DNA from: an uncultured Bacteroidales bacterium
GTDB taxonomy: Bacteria > Bacteroidota > Bacteroidia > Bacteroidales > UBA932
NCBI GenBank assembly: GCA_900541925.1
Contig: UQMB01000010.1
Location: 36,629-100,628 of the forward strand
Direction of reading: 5' to 3'
Length of the DNA: 64,000 nt
In this document: positions 26,137-35,278 of the stretch, in pieces
Layout: each line of letters opens with the position of its first letter
How positions within the stretch are numbered: the stretch's first letter is position 1
Position numbers and translations under genes: made by a program
The notes under the pieces: generated by a model
The model's input: the letters and a program-made list of their open reading frames with translations, nothing else
Database searches by the model: none
What the model was told of the DNA's origin: nothing

Positions 26137-29100
26137 TGAGAAGAGGAATCGTTCTCTCCCTCATCCTTTCTGCAGTCACGACTCTTGCTCTCCGGGCCCA
26201 GGTCCGCGAGGTGTCAGGGGTCGTGACTGACAGTTCTAATTCGGAGACCCTGATCGGAGCCACAGTAGTGGTGGAGGGGAGCGGCGTGTCGGCTATCACC
26301 GATTTCGACGGCCGCTATCTGATCAAGGCCCAGCCTGGCGACAGGCTCAGCTTCTCCTGTCTCGGGATGATTCCCAAGACGGTGACTCTGGGAGATGTCA
26401 CTGTGCTCAACGTGGCGCTGGACGTCAACAGGGATCTGCTGGAGGAAGTCATAGTAGTGGCCTACGGCACCACCAAGAAGGAGTCTTTCACGGGCTCCGC
26501 CGAAGTGGTCAAGGCTGACAAGTTCAAGGACCGTGCTGTAACTGACGTCTCCAAGATGCTGGACGGTCAGGTGGCCGGAGTGATGGTCACGTCAGGAAGC
26601 GGACAGCCGGGCAGCGGCGCGGATCTGCGCGTGCGCGGCTACGGTTCCATCAATGCCTCCAACGCGCCCCTGCTCGTGGTGGACGGCGTGCCGTACGACG
26701 GTGACCTCAGCTCCATCAACAGCAACGACATCGAGACCATGTCAGTCCTCAAGGACGCTTCCGCCGGCGCTCTCTACGGCGCGCGCGGAGCCAACGGAGT
26801 CATCATGATCACGACCAGGTCCGGCAAGGACACCGAAGGCGCCATCAAGCTCGCCCTCAATGTCAAGGCGGGTGTGAGCTCAAGGGCCATACCTCCTTAC
26901 GAGACCCTGGGCGCAGGTGAGTACATGGAGCATATCTATGCCGCCACCTACAATGATCTCGTGAGCACGGAGGGTTATCTGCCTTCCGTCGCAGCCGGCA
27001 TGACAGTCTCGCGTCTTGCGGGCCGTTTCCTCGGCACTGACAACATCTACAATCCTTACACCCTGCCTATAGACCAGGTCTTCGACGCTGATGGCAAGGT
27101 CGTGAGCGGGGCGGCTCTCAGATATTCGGAAAACTGGCTCGACGAGGCGCAGCGCAAGGCGGCATTCCGCCAGGAGTATCAGTTCTCCGCCAACGGCGGC
27201 GGCTCCAAGGGGCGTTACTTCGCCTCGCTCGGCTATCTCGATGAGCAGGGCACCCTCAAGACCACGGGCTTCAAGCGCTACACCGCGAGGGTCGGGGCGC
27301 AGATGTCCCCTAAGGAGTGGTTCGATTTCGGGGCGGATATCAACTATGCCTACTCCGACAGCCGCTTCCTCGGCTCGGACGGCAGTTCCAACAACACCAA
27401 TGTCTGGTACTCCGCGATGATGATGGGCCCTATATACCCGGTCTACGAGAAGAACCCGGACGGGAGCGACGTGCTTGACGGAAGTGGCCAGCGGGTGTTC
27501 GACTACGGAAAGTCGCGTCCTGCCGGAGCGCAGAACAACAAGAACTCCGTGGCCACGCTCTTCGATGACGAGTATTACAGCCAGGCCGGGACGGTGAACA
27601 TACGTGCCAACGCCGCCCTGAAGTTCGGGGGCTTCAAACTCTCGACCAATCTGGGCGCCGACAACTCCAACACCTACGAGAGCACCAACTACAACCGTAT
27701 CTCCGGCAACGCCGCCGGCACCGGACGCCTCACCAAGGAGAACGGGCGTATGCTCAGCTACACCATCAACCAGCTTCTCAGCTGGAACGGCAAATTCGGG
27801 GAGCACGCCGTGGATGCCCTTGCCGGGCACGAGTTCTACAACTACGAATTCCGTTACACCCTCGCGTCGAGGACTGGTTTCCCGTTTGACGTGTATGACG
27901 ACCTCGGGATGGGTTCCACCCTCGCCGACGCCAACTCCCAGACTGACCGCTACGCCATAGATTCCTGGCTCTCCCGAGTCAACTACTCATACGCCGACAG
28001 GTACTACTTCTCCGCCAGTTTCCGTATGGACGCCTCGTCGCGTTTCATGAAGGACAACCGCTGGGGAGCGTTCTGGTCTGTGGGCGGATCGTGGCGCATC
28101 TCGCAGGAGCCGTTCCTCAAGGACAAGTCCTGGATCAACAACCTCACCCTCAAGGCCAGCTATGGCGTACAGGGCAACGACAACCTCGGCTCGTTCTACG
28201 CCTGGCAGTCCCTCTATTCGATGAATTACCCCAACGCCAACCATTCCGGAGCCATCATCACATCTGTGGAGAGCAGGGACATCACCTGGGAGAAAAACGG
28301 CAACTTCAACGCTGGCCTGGAGTTCCGCCTCTTCGACAGGCTCTCCGGAACCGTGGAATGGTACAGCCGCAAGACCACCGATCTTCTGCTTGAGACCCCG
28401 ATGGCCATATCTCTCGGATTCCCTGGGTATTACGACAATGTCGGGAGCATTCTCAACACCGGCTTCGACATCAGCCTCAACGCCGACATCATCTCGGAAC
28501 GCGACTTCCACTGGAGCATCGGCTGGATGGGTTCTACCCTGCGCAACAAGGTGCTCAAGCTCTCCGACAAGGGGGAGGACATCGTGAACGGTGCCTTCCT
28601 TATACGGGAAGGTCTCCCTATCAACTCGTTCTACCTCTCCAGGAGCGCCGGTGTCGATCCTGCCACGGGCGACCAGCTCTACTGGGCCTACAAGAAGGAT
28701 GCGTCCGGCAACATGATAGATGGCAGCGAGTACATCACCAACAACGCCACTGCGGCTTCCGGCAGCAAATATGTGTTCGGCTGCAGGATTCCGGACATCT
28801 ACGGTTCGCTTTCTTCCAACTTCAGCTGGAAGGGGCTGGATTTCGCCGTGCTGTTCACCTACTCGCTTGGTGGCAAGGTTTTCGACAACATCTACCGTTC
28901 CCTGATGGAGCCTTCATTCATCGGACAGACTTACCACAAGAATGTCCTGCGCAGCTGGAGCCGTGCGGGGGATGTCACCGATGTGCCTAAGGCCCTGACG
29001 ACCCTTTCGACCCTGGCTTCGGACCGTTTCCTCGTGGATGCGTCATACTTCGCGGTGAAGAATATCTCTCTCGGTTACACCCTGCCTTCCGCCCTGCTTT

Positions 29101-29264
29101 CCGGGGCCGGCATCGAGTCGCTGAGGGTCTATCTGTCCTGCGACAGCCCGTGGCTCTTCACCAGCCTGAAGGGCATGAACCCGCAGGCCGATTTCTCCGG
29201 TTCCACTTCGTACTCGTACACCCCGAACCGTACCCTCAATCTCGGCGTGGACCTTAAATTCTAA
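26136..29264 (+). CDS. SusC/RagA-family TonB-dependent outer membrane transporter
   Basis: The protein of about 1,042 residues starts at the ATG overlapping the upstream stop (TAATG); a TTG at 26118 would add six residues. It has a signal peptide (to about LRAQ), a carboxypeptidase-regulatory-like domain (VSGVVTDSSNSETLIGATV, about 25-105), the plug with EEVIVVAYGTTKKESFTGS and VLKDASAGALYGARGANGVI, and a 22-strand barrel ending RTLNLGVDLKF. No STN domain is present, so it is not expected to work through a FecR anti-sigma factor. It forms the outer membrane half of a nutrient import complex with the SusD gene 8 nt downstream. Confidence 0.95.
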   Translation: MRRGIVLSLILSAVTTLALRAQVREVSGVVTDSSNSETLIGATVVVEGSGVSAITDFDGRYLIKAQPGDRLSFSCLGMIPKTVTLGDVTVLNVALDVNRDLLEEVIVVAYGTTKKESFTGSAEVVKADKFKDRAVTDVSKMLDGQVAGVMVTSGSGQPGSGADLRVRGYGSINASNAPLLVVDGVPYDGDLSSINSNDIETMSVLKDASAGALYGARGANGVIMITTRSGKDTEGAIKLALNVKAGVSSRAIPPYETLGAGEYMEHIYAATYNDLVSTEGYLPSVAAGMTVSRLAGRFLGTDNIYNPYTLPIDQVFDADGKVVSGAALRYSENWLDEAQRKAAFRQEYQFSANGGGSKGRYFASLGYLDEQGTLKTTGFKRYTARVGAQMSPKEWFDFGADINYAYSDSRFLGSDGSSNNTNVWYSAMMMGPIYPVYEKNPDGSDVLDGSGQRVFDYGKSRPAGAQNNKNSVATLFDDEYYSQAGTVNIRANAALKFGGFKLSTNLGADNSNTYESTNYNRISGNAAGTGRLTKENGRMLSYTINQLLSWNGKFGEHAVDALAGHEFYNYEFRYTLASRTGFPFDVYDDLGMGSTLADANSQTDRYAIDSWLSRVNYSYADRYYFSASFRMDASSRFMKDNRWGAFWSVGGSWRISQEPFLKDKSWINNLTLKASYGVQGNDNLGSFYAWQSLYSMNYPNANHSGAIITSVESRDITWEKNGNFNAGLEFRLFDRLSGTVEWYSRKTTDLLLETPMAISLGFPGYYDNVGSILNTGFDISLNADIISERDFHWSIGWMGSTLRNKVLKLSDKGEDIVNGAFLIREGLPINSFYLSRSAGVDPATGDQLYWAYKKDASGNMIDGSEYITNNATAASGSKYVFGCRIPDIYGSLSSNFSWKGLDFAVLFTYSLGGKVFDNIYRSLMEPSFIGQTYHKNVLRSWSRAGDVTDVPKALTTLSTLASDRFLVDASYFAVKNISLGYTLPSALLSGAGIESLRVYLSCDSPWLFTSLKGMNPQADFSGSTSYSYTPNRTLNLGVDLKF

Positions 29265-29272
29265 GTGACAAG

Positions 29273-30919
29273 ATGAAATTCAAGATAATGAAATTCAGGT
29301 TTTTGCTGCCTTCGCTCTGTCTTGCTGCCCTTTCGTCCTGCTCGGGGATGCTTGAGACTTCTCCGTCCACGGATGTGGACAAGAATCTGATTCTCGGGGA
29401 TGCGGGCGCCATCGAGGTGGCGATGAACGGGGTCTATTCCACCATGTACAACAGGATTGACTTCGTCACCGCCAATGCCCACCAGTGCTTCGGCAATCTC
29501 GCCGTGACGCTCGCCGCTGACTTGATGGGTGAGGACATGGTGCAGACGGCCGAGGGGCCGGGCTGGTTCTGGAAGGACTACAGCTATGAGACCCGTGAAC
29601 GCTATACGAGCAAAATCCAGAGGTGCTACTTCACATGGACATATTTCTATCAGATAATCAACAATGTCAACTATATCCTCTCCGCCGGCTTGACGGCTGC
29701 CGGGGACAAGGCCAAGCTGAGCTATCTGATGGCGCAGGCGTATGCCGTAAGGGCGTTCTCGTACTTTATGCTGATTCAGTCTTATCAGCAGACCTACAAG
29801 GGCCATGAGACCCTCCCGGGCGTGCCGGTGTATACGGAGCCTACTCTGAGTTCTTCCAAGGGCAAGGGGCGCGGCACAGTGCAGGATGTGTATGACCAGA
29901 TTCTCGACGACCTCGACCAGGCTATGGTGTATTATGAGATTTCCGGTCTGAAACAGAGTGATATAAGCGAGATGGACTACTATGCCGCCAATATGCTCAA
30001 GGCACGCGTCGCACTGGTGATGAACGACTGGAAGACTGCCGCTGAGGCTGCCGACATCGTGCTTGAGAAGCCTGGCAAGACCTTGCTCAGCCGCGCGGAC
30101 GCTGCTGTGGTCAAGGGGCAGTATGACGATGCCACGAAGGCATGGACTACGGGCAGCACCCCGTTCAACTCCGTCAGCTCATCTTCCGTCATCTGGGGCG
30201 CGAAGGTGCTCTCCGACCAGTCTACTGTCTATGCTTCGTTCTTCTCCCAGATGGACGCCTGCACGGACATCTACTATGCCGCCGAGACGCCGAAGTGCAT
30301 CAGCAACTGGCTCTATGCCCAGATCCCGGACAGCGATGTCCGCAAGGGCTGGTGGAACGGAGACATCGGCGTCCCGGCTTCCAAGTGGAAGTACGGCGCC
30401 AATATCAACTACAATCAGCACAAGTTCCAGTGGAAGGAGCAGAAGAGTTACTTGGGCGACTATATCTTCATGAGGCTTGAGGAGGCCGTGCTCATCAAGG
30501 CCGAGGCTCTTTGCCGCCTCAAGGAGTATAAGGACGCCCGCGCCGCACTGTGCGAACTGGGCTCCCGCAGGGATCCGGGATATGCCGCCAGGGTGTCGAG
30601 ACTTGAGGGTGACGAACAGACTTTCTCCAGCACCGGAGTCGTGAAGACTCTGCTGGATGAGATCCTGCTTCAGCGCCGCATCGAGCTCTGGGGCGAGACA
30701 GGCCGCATCTTCGACATACTCCGCCTCGGCAAGGGATGGACGAGGAACTGGACCGTGGGCGGGGAGAAGTCCAACCACACCAACATCCTCAGCAAGTACT
30801 CCGAGTATGCCGCCTTCCCGGCTGACTATATCGAGTGCATCCTGATGATACCTCAGACAGAAATAGACAATAATCCGAACATTTCAGATGAAGACCAGAA
30901 CCCTTATATCCAGCGTTAG
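29273..30919 (+). CDS. SusD/RagB-family outer membrane lipoprotein
   Basis: The 548-residue protein has a lipoprotein signal (AALSSCSGM) and typical SusD features: TPR-like helices with FTWTYFYQIINNVNYILSA, SYLMAQAYAVRAFSYFMLIQSYQQ, and a C-terminal DEILLQRRIELWGETGRIFDILRLGKGW. SusD proteins cap the SusC barrel and bind the incoming oligosaccharide or peptide. It sits 8 nt after susC and overlaps the next gene by 32 nt. Two ATGs (29273, 29288) precede the signal peptide; either would serve. Confidence 0.95.
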   Translation: MKFKIMKFRFLLPSLCLAALSSCSGMLETSPSTDVDKNLILGDAGAIEVAMNGVYSTMYNRIDFVTANAHQCFGNLAVTLAADLMGEDMVQTAEGPGWFWKDYSYETRERYTSKIQRCYFTWTYFYQIINNVNYILSAGLTAAGDKAKLSYLMAQAYAVRAFSYFMLIQSYQQTYKGHETLPGVPVYTEPTLSSSKGKGRGTVQDVYDQILDDLDQAMVYYEISGLKQSDISEMDYYAANMLKARVALVMNDWKTAAEAADIVLEKPGKTLLSRADAAVVKGQYDDATKAWTTGSTPFNSVSSSSVIWGAKVLSDQSTVYASFFSQMDACTDIYYAAETPKCISNWLYAQIPDSDVRKGWWNGDIGVPASKWKYGANINYNQHKFQWKEQKSYLGDYIFMRLEEAVLIKAEALCRLKEYKDARAALCELGSRRDPGYAARVSRLEGDEQTFSSTGVVKTLLDEILLQRRIELWGETGRIFDILRLGKGWTRNWTVGGEKSNHTNILSKYSEYAAFPADYIECILMIPQTEIDNNPNISDEDQNPYIQR

Positions 30920-31793
30920 CGCCGTTTTGCTCTCGCTTCTCTGCCTGTCCTGCTCCAAGGACCAGGCGTCGACTCTTTATGAAGGAGATTCGGGTCTGGC
31001 GTTCGCCTCCTCCGTGCTCAACACCGAACTGAGCGCCGAGGATGCCAACCAGATACTTGTGCCTGTCTATAGGGGGACTCAGGATGTCTTCCAGGCGGAT
31101 CTCTCCCTGGAGTTTGAGACTAAAGACGCTTCCGGCAAGGTCGTCTGGGTGGAGAGCGACCCGGCGGGAATCTTCTCGTTGATCGCGCGCAGGGTGCTCT
31201 TCGCTGACGACAGCTATGTGGCTTATGCGCAGATACGCTTCACGGACATCAACAAGCTTGGCGTGGATACCAAGTACCGTATGCGCCTTTCGATAAAGGA
31301 CAATCTCAGCCCGTCGCAGAAGGGGAGCGTAGTCATCACGGCGAACCGCAAGCTCAACTTCAAGCGTCTCGGGAAGTGCACATGGACTGACCGCTGCGTC
31401 TTTGACAACAGTTATCAGGCTGACATCTACAAGGCGGAGGAGGCCGACATCTACCGTGTGATGGACCCTTATTCCGAAGGACTTACCGTAGAGGAATATG
31501 CGGAGAACGGCTGGGCCGGCACTCCGTCGGAATATGTGCAGTTCTCTGTGCGCCCGGACGGCAGCATATACTTCGAGCCTTTCTGCACCGGAATGAAGGT
31601 GCAGGGGAAGTACCCGGCTTATGCATATTTCCCGTCAGAGTATCAGTGGGGCAAGGATTTTTCACAGTACGCCGCCGACAACCGCCGGATCTCCGACAAG
31701 GAGTTCCAGCTCTATCCGGTCTACTGTCTTCCGGACTTCCAGTACGGATTCCTCAACGACGGAGCCTACAGGTTGACGATACTCCTGCCGTAG
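30888..31793 (+). CDS. SusD-associated accessory lipoprotein (DUF4843-like)
   Basis: The 301-residue protein has a lipoprotein signal (LSLLCLSCSKD) and a mostly beta-strand composition with a Calx-beta-like central part (LVPVYRGTQDVFQADLSLEF, YRMRLSIKDNLSPSQKGSVVITANRKL). It starts inside susD and is the last gene of the SusCD locus. Such small lipoproteins often bind glycan beside SusD; the exact family is uncertain. Its last 13 codons lie inside the 578-bp direct repeat that recurs at 41388, where a diverged version of the same protein tail is found. Confidence 0.7.
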   Translation: MKTRTLISSVSAVLLSLLCLSCSKDQASTLYEGDSGLAFASSVLNTELSAEDANQILVPVYRGTQDVFQADLSLEFETKDASGKVVWVESDPAGIFSLIARRVLFADDSYVAYAQIRFTDINKLGVDTKYRMRLSIKDNLSPSQKGSVVITANRKLNFKRLGKCTWTDRCVFDNSYQADIYKAEEADIYRVMDPYSEGLTVEEYAENGWAGTPSEYVQFSVRPDGSIYFEPFCTGMKVQGKYPAYAYFPSEYQWGKDFSQYAADNRRISDKEFQLYPVYCLPDFQYGFLNDGAYRLTILLP

Positions 31794-31824
31794 TCGCCTG
31801 TAGATCGGGTTGGTTTTTCGAGAA

Positions 31825-31848
31825 GAGGTCGACCACAAGGTCGGCCTC
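31825..31848. repeat. 10-bp hairpin with ACAA tetraloop in repeat copy 1
   Basis: A 10-bp stem (gaggtcgacc with ggtcggcctc, one wobble pair) closes an ACAA loop. It lies 31 nt after the stop codon of the preceding gene and could act as an attenuating or stabilising 3' structure. No U-tract follows. It is duplicated at 41460-41483. Confidence 0.6.
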
Positions 31849-32043
31849 GACCCGTAAATGGCCGAATCTCTTGCGGCAGGAGTCCACGCTCAGAGTTTGT
31901 TGTTGATGCGGGCGGTGGCGGATAAGATCTTTACACAGACCTGATTAAAGGTTTTGCCTGTCCCGATATGCGGACAGGTAATATCGTCATCTGCTTGTTT
32001 GTCAGCGTCTTGCCTGTCACCGCCCTTGTGTTGTGGTTGCAGT

Positions 32044-32103
32044 GCCGGGGCTGGTAGCCACCTGCGATGCTTTTGTGTTGAGCAGGTGGCTGCCAGCCCC
32101 GGC
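32044..32103. repeat. Long hairpin with conserved loop, copy 1
   Basis: A 22-bp stem (32044-32065 with 32082-32103, one wobble) closes a 16-nt loop containing GCTTTTGTGTTGA. The same loop core, GCTTTTGTGT(T/C)GAGC, occurs at 63908-63929 inside a hairpin with a different stem. A second copy of this hairpin is at 41679-41738. Confidence 0.8.
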
Positions 32104-32161
32104 GCCTGCCTTGCCGTCAGCCTTGCCGCGAGCGCCTGCCTTGCCGTCAGCCCAGCCGCGA
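32102..32161. repeat. 30-bp tandem repeat
   Basis: Two 30-bp GC-rich units (32102-32131, 32132-32161) differ at two positions, and a partial third follows. The units are adjacent with no spacers, so this is not a CRISPR array. It recurs in copy 2 near 41737-41796. Confidence 0.75.
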
Positions 32162-32419
32162 GCCCAGCCGTCTACCTTGCCACCCCGGCACCACCCCATC
32201 AGGAACCTTTCTGCGGCCCGAGGTTTAGAATACCCAGGACGGCGATTCCGTACGGCAGGGCAGGGCTTTCCCGTACCAAACGGGTTCTCATGATTAGTTG
32301 GTGCGGGAAAGATGGGTTTCCCGTACCAAATGAGGATAAAGTACAATACTTCAGGCGGTATTCCGCTTCATCGACGGAATCTATACCTATGATCAAATGA
32401 GAGGAATCATCAGTCATTG

Positions 32420-33562
32420 TCAATGCCTCTGGGGCTGCTCCCGTTTTTTCCGCAGTGCCTTGGCGAGCAGAAGCGCGGCCGCGAGTGCGGTGATGTCCAC
32501 GCAAAGCCCGATCCACGAGAAGTCCACAAGACGCGGTCTTATCCTTCCGTCGAGGGATGAGGACAGAACAAGACGGGCGGGGAAGATGTATTCGGGGAGG
32601 TCAAAACCCTCATCTTGAGGGTAGTCTCGCCTCATAGTCCTGACGGTTCTGTATGTGCCTGATTCTAGAGCCCAGAAGTCCTCTCCGTCACTGTCGCTGA
32701 CCCGCACCGTGTGGTTGAGGATGTCTCCCACGAGCAGGACACTCTGCTTTGTGACATCGGCTCTCACATCGGTGGGGATGATTCTTCTCAGGCTGTCCAG
32801 AATATAGAACCGCCCGTCACAGTCGAAAAGAAAAGCGAGCGAAGCCCTGTTCTCGTTTTCCGTCATGAAGATGTGCTCTATCTCAAGCCCTTCGGCGGGT
32901 ATGCCCTCGACGAAAGGCTTTCCTCCGGCGAGCTTGAGATGAAATAGCCGCCCGTCCGCATCGGTCAGCATATAGCCCTCGTCGTAGGCTTTCCGGGTGG
33001 TCGGGTTACCGGATATTATTGCTGCCGGGAAGCGGAAGCCTGCGGAGTCCAATGCCCCGTTGAAGGCCTGCTCCAGCGCCATGGCGCTTCTGTTCGTTGA
33101 CATCTCTATGATCCGGACTCCGTCCCGTCGGGCCACAAGGGCGTACTCGGGGTCTTCAAGTTCGAGGCGTGGAGGGTCGGATTCCAATAACATATGGACA
33201 TTCAGCTCCGGGATGTTAACCTCTTTCGGGGAGGTTGAGAAGAAGATGTTGTTGGACTCTATCTGATCCGCCGTGTATTGCTTGCCGTTTATGGTCTCCG
33301 AGACATTATTGCGGCTGCTCAGCACGCGGTAGTAGAAAAACGGCAGCACGCTGTCGTTGTATTCCCGGCCGTGGGTGTCTTTGAATGTGAAATCTCTTCC
33401 GGAGCGGTCCTCGAGGGATACGAAATCTCCGGCGATGCAGCTGTAAAGGGTGAACGGCGTAGAGTAGGGTTTCGCCGTGATGATGTACCAGAGCCGTGGC
33501 AGCAGCCAGATTGCAAGCAGGGCGGTGATGACCGCAAGGTAGATGTTTCCTGTCTTTCTCAT
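32420..33562 (-). CDS. DUF4857-type membrane protein of an ABC transporter operon
   Basis: The 380-residue protein has an N-terminal membrane segment (about 7-27), a large extracytoplasmic beta-rich region, and a C-terminal membrane segment (about 347-368) followed by a basic tail. I recognise it as like the DUF4857 proteins that in Bacteroides sit next to an ABC ATPase and permease. Its start overlaps the permease stop by 4 nt, so the three genes form one operon (35111 to 32420). Function is unknown; it could be an accessory subunit that couples the permease to an extracytoplasmic substrate. Confidence 0.72.
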   Translation of the reverse strand: MRKTGNIYLAVITALLAIWLLPRLWYIITAKPYSTPFTLYSCIAGDFVSLEDRSGRDFTFKDTHGREYNDSVLPFFYYRVLSSRNNVSETINGKQYTADQIESNNIFFSTSPKEVNIPELNVHMLLESDPPRLELEDPEYALVARRDGVRIIEMSTNRSAMALEQAFNGALDSAGFRFPAAIISGNPTTRKAYDEGYMLTDADGRLFHLKLAGGKPFVEGIPAEGLEIEHIFMTENENRASLAFLFDCDGRFYILDSLRRIIPTDVRADVTKQSVLLVGDILNHTVRVSDSDGEDFWALESGTYRTVRTMRRDYPQDEGFDLPEYIFPARLVLSSSLDGRIRPRLVDFSWIGLCVDITALAAALLLAKALRKKREQPQRH

Positions 33563-34230
33563 TGTACTCCGTCTTTAAATCTTCTTACACTGTAGTGGAT
33601 GAGCGGGAAGGCCGCAAGCGTGGTGACTGTCGCGAGGGGAAGTATCCCGCAGCTGTAGCCCATCATCTGGGATGAAAGGTAGAATGTGCTCAGCAGCGCG
33701 AGCATCAGCACGGTCTCGAATATCCTCATCCTCCAAGCGGGCTCGAGTATTATTGCCCCCGCCCATATATATGCGCACAAGCCGGCGCAGTACCATGTGA
33801 GAAGCGAGAAGAGAATTCTCCACACTATGTCGGCCACCAGATAATGTCCGAGGAAAATGCCGAGCGATGCGGCTTGGATGATGAAAAACACCAGCAGTAC
33901 GACAAGGCCGTATCCTTGCATGATGGACACCGTCCTCAGTTGCGACATCGGCAGATGCAGCGTGAGTTTAAGGCATTTGCGGTATGTCTCCGGGATAAAC
34001 TGTGCCGCTGCGAGGGCAAGCCCGCAGATGACGGGGAGATAGATGAGGTTGTCCACCAGAATCGAGTATTTCCCGACTGCGTAAGACCAAAGGAAGCCGT
34101 ACCCCTGCAGGGAAGCGTTCTTTGCGAGGGCCAGGAAGTCGTAGGATGTGACCCCGATGAGCATCAGCATCAGGCATGCTATGGCCGTCCAAGTCTTCAG
34201 CCATTCTTTGTATATCATTGACTTGAACAT
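33559..34230 (-). CDS. ABC transporter permease subunit
   Basis: The 223-residue protein has six predicted membrane segments and an N-terminal MIYKEWLKTWTAIACLMLM typical of ABC-2-type export permeases. It lies 2 nt after the ABC ATPase gene and overlaps the DUF4857 gene, so it is the membrane partner of both. Export of a small molecule or lipid is more likely than import because no binding protein is present; the substrate is unknown. Confidence 0.78.
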   Translation of the reverse strand: MFKSMIYKEWLKTWTAIACLMLMLIGVTSYDFLALAKNASLQGYGFLWSYAVGKYSILVDNLIYLPVICGLALAAAQFIPETYRKCLKLTLHLPMSQLRTVSIMQGYGLVVLLVFFIIQAASLGIFLGHYLVADIVWRILFSLLTWYCAGLCAYIWAGAIILEPAWRMRIFETVLMLALLSTFYLSSQMMGYSCGILPLATVTTLAAFPLIHYSVRRFKDGVQ

Positions 34231-34232
34231 AA

Positions 34233-35111
34233 TCAGTACTTTCCGGTTAGTCCGATGAAGGCGTCTTCGAGGTTCATGTATTCAGCCTTGAGGTCATCCG
34301 TGCATATGCCTTCTGCATTAAGCAGGCTGCTGATTTCTCCAGGCGCGGAGAAAGAGTAGAGTTCAGAGCGGCCCCGGTATTCCGACGGGTGCAGAATCTT
34401 GTCAGAAGAGTGCGGCGCCGCACCAGTGTAGGTGTACTTGAGGAGACAGCCGGTGAGTGCGCCGATTCTGCCGTGGAAGAGAATCCGTCCGTAGTCCATG
34501 ATGATGCAGTCATCCACAAGTTTCTCCACATCCTGTATGATATGCGAGGTCATGAATACCGTCTTCTCTTCGGATTTGGCGTAGTCGCGCAGATACTCGA
34601 TGAAGAGTCTGCGATAGCCAGGATCCAGCCCGAGAGAGAAGTCGTCCAGCACGAGCAGGTCGGCGTTCTGGGCCAGTATGAGCCCAAGCGCCACCTGGGA
34701 TTTCTGCCCGTTGCTCATGTTGGATATCTTTTGGCCCGGGGCCACCTTGAGCCGGGCCATCAACTCATAGTAGGCGTCCCTGTTCCACTTCGGATAGAAT
34801 CTGGAGTAGAATCTCTCGATCTGTCCTATGGTCATGAACGAATACTGGACATGGCCTTCGAGGAGCAGCGCTATCTTAGCCCTGGTGAGGGGGCTTATGC
34901 AGGAGGCATCCTCGCCGAAGACCGTGCAGCGTCCCGCTGTCGGTTTGAGATAGCCCATCAGGATGTTGATGGTTGTTGTCTTGCCGGTCCCGTTCTTGCC
35001 GAGCAGGCCGGTGATTGTGCCTTTGGCTACGTTGAAACTCAGGTCCGAGTAGATACACCGCCTGCCATAGTAATGCGTCAGGCGGTTGCAGACTATTACA
35101 TTGTCTTCCAT
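34233..35111 (-). CDS. ABC transporter ATP-binding protein
   Basis: The protein of about 292 residues starts at the ATG at 35111, which removes an unlikely 24-residue leader. It has a Walker A motif GLLGKNGTGKTTT, a Q-loop region, a signature motif MSNGQKSQVALG (the usual LSGGQ altered to MSNGQ), Walker B LLVLDDFSLGLDPGYRR and a switch His in MTSHIIQDVEKL. This is the DrrA/CcmA-like exporter type. It is the first gene of a minus-strand operon with a permease and a DUF4857 protein. It is divergent from the TonB receptor gene 167 nt away. Confidence 0.9.
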   Translation of the reverse strand: MEDNVIVCNRLTHYYGRRCIYSDLSFNVAKGTITGLLGKNGTGKTTTINILMGYLKPTAGRCTVFGEDASCISPLTRAKIALLLEGHVQYSFMTIGQIERFYSRFYPKWNRDAYYELMARLKVAPGQKISNMSNGQKSQVALGLILAQNADLLVLDDFSLGLDPGYRRLFIEYLRDYAKSEEKTVFMTSHIIQDVEKLVDDCIIMDYGRILFHGRIGALTGCLLKYTYTGAAPHSSDKILHPSEYRGRSELYSFSAPGEISSLLNAEGICTDDLKAEYMNLEDAFIGLTGKY

Positions 35112-35224
35112 TCTTGCAGGTTTTGCGGCAAAAATAAATTGCATGCAGGCATAATTGAACTGCCGAGTCTGCAAAATCACCACAAATGGGGATGACCCCC
35201 TGGAAAGATACCACGAAATTGGGA

Positions 35225-35255
35225 TTGCCTTGCGCGGTGCGGCAGTCTATCTTTG
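35225..35255 (+). promoter_or_regulatory. Bacteroidetes-type promoter of the TonB-receptor cassette
   Basis: TTGC (35225-35228) and TATCTTTG (35248-35255) are about 20 nt apart, matching the -33/-7 consensus. The ATG at 35279 lies 23 nt after the -7 box, and this supports that start rather than the upstream in-frame ATG at 35186. Confidence 0.6.
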
Positions 35256-35278
35256 CGCCGTTTTTCAATCAAGTTGTA

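Larger units (their letters stand above)
31753..32330. repeat. 578-bp direct repeat, copy 1
   Basis: This segment matches 41388-41965 at a constant offset of 9,635 bp. I find only four or five mismatches, three or four in the coding tail before 31793 and one at about 32312; the roughly 520 bp between are identical. It covers the 3' end of the preceding lipoprotein gene and most of the 626-base gene-free stretch 31794-32419. It contains hairpins at 31825-31848, 31957-31978 and 32044-32103, a 30-bp tandem repeat at 32102-32161, and repeated TTTCCCGTACCAAA motifs near its end. No terminal inverted repeats or transposase were found. Confidence 0.95.

Noticed and set aside
32102..32161. 30-bp repeats as a possible CRISPR array.
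   Set aside because: Two adjacent units with no spacers and no cas genes; a simple tandem duplication.
31954..32400. A long frame inside both 578-bp repeats that could encode an Ala/Ser/Cys/Pro-rich peptide.
   Set aside because: It overlaps hairpins and tandem repeats, has no ribosome-binding context or homology, and other frames are open there as well because of GC bias.
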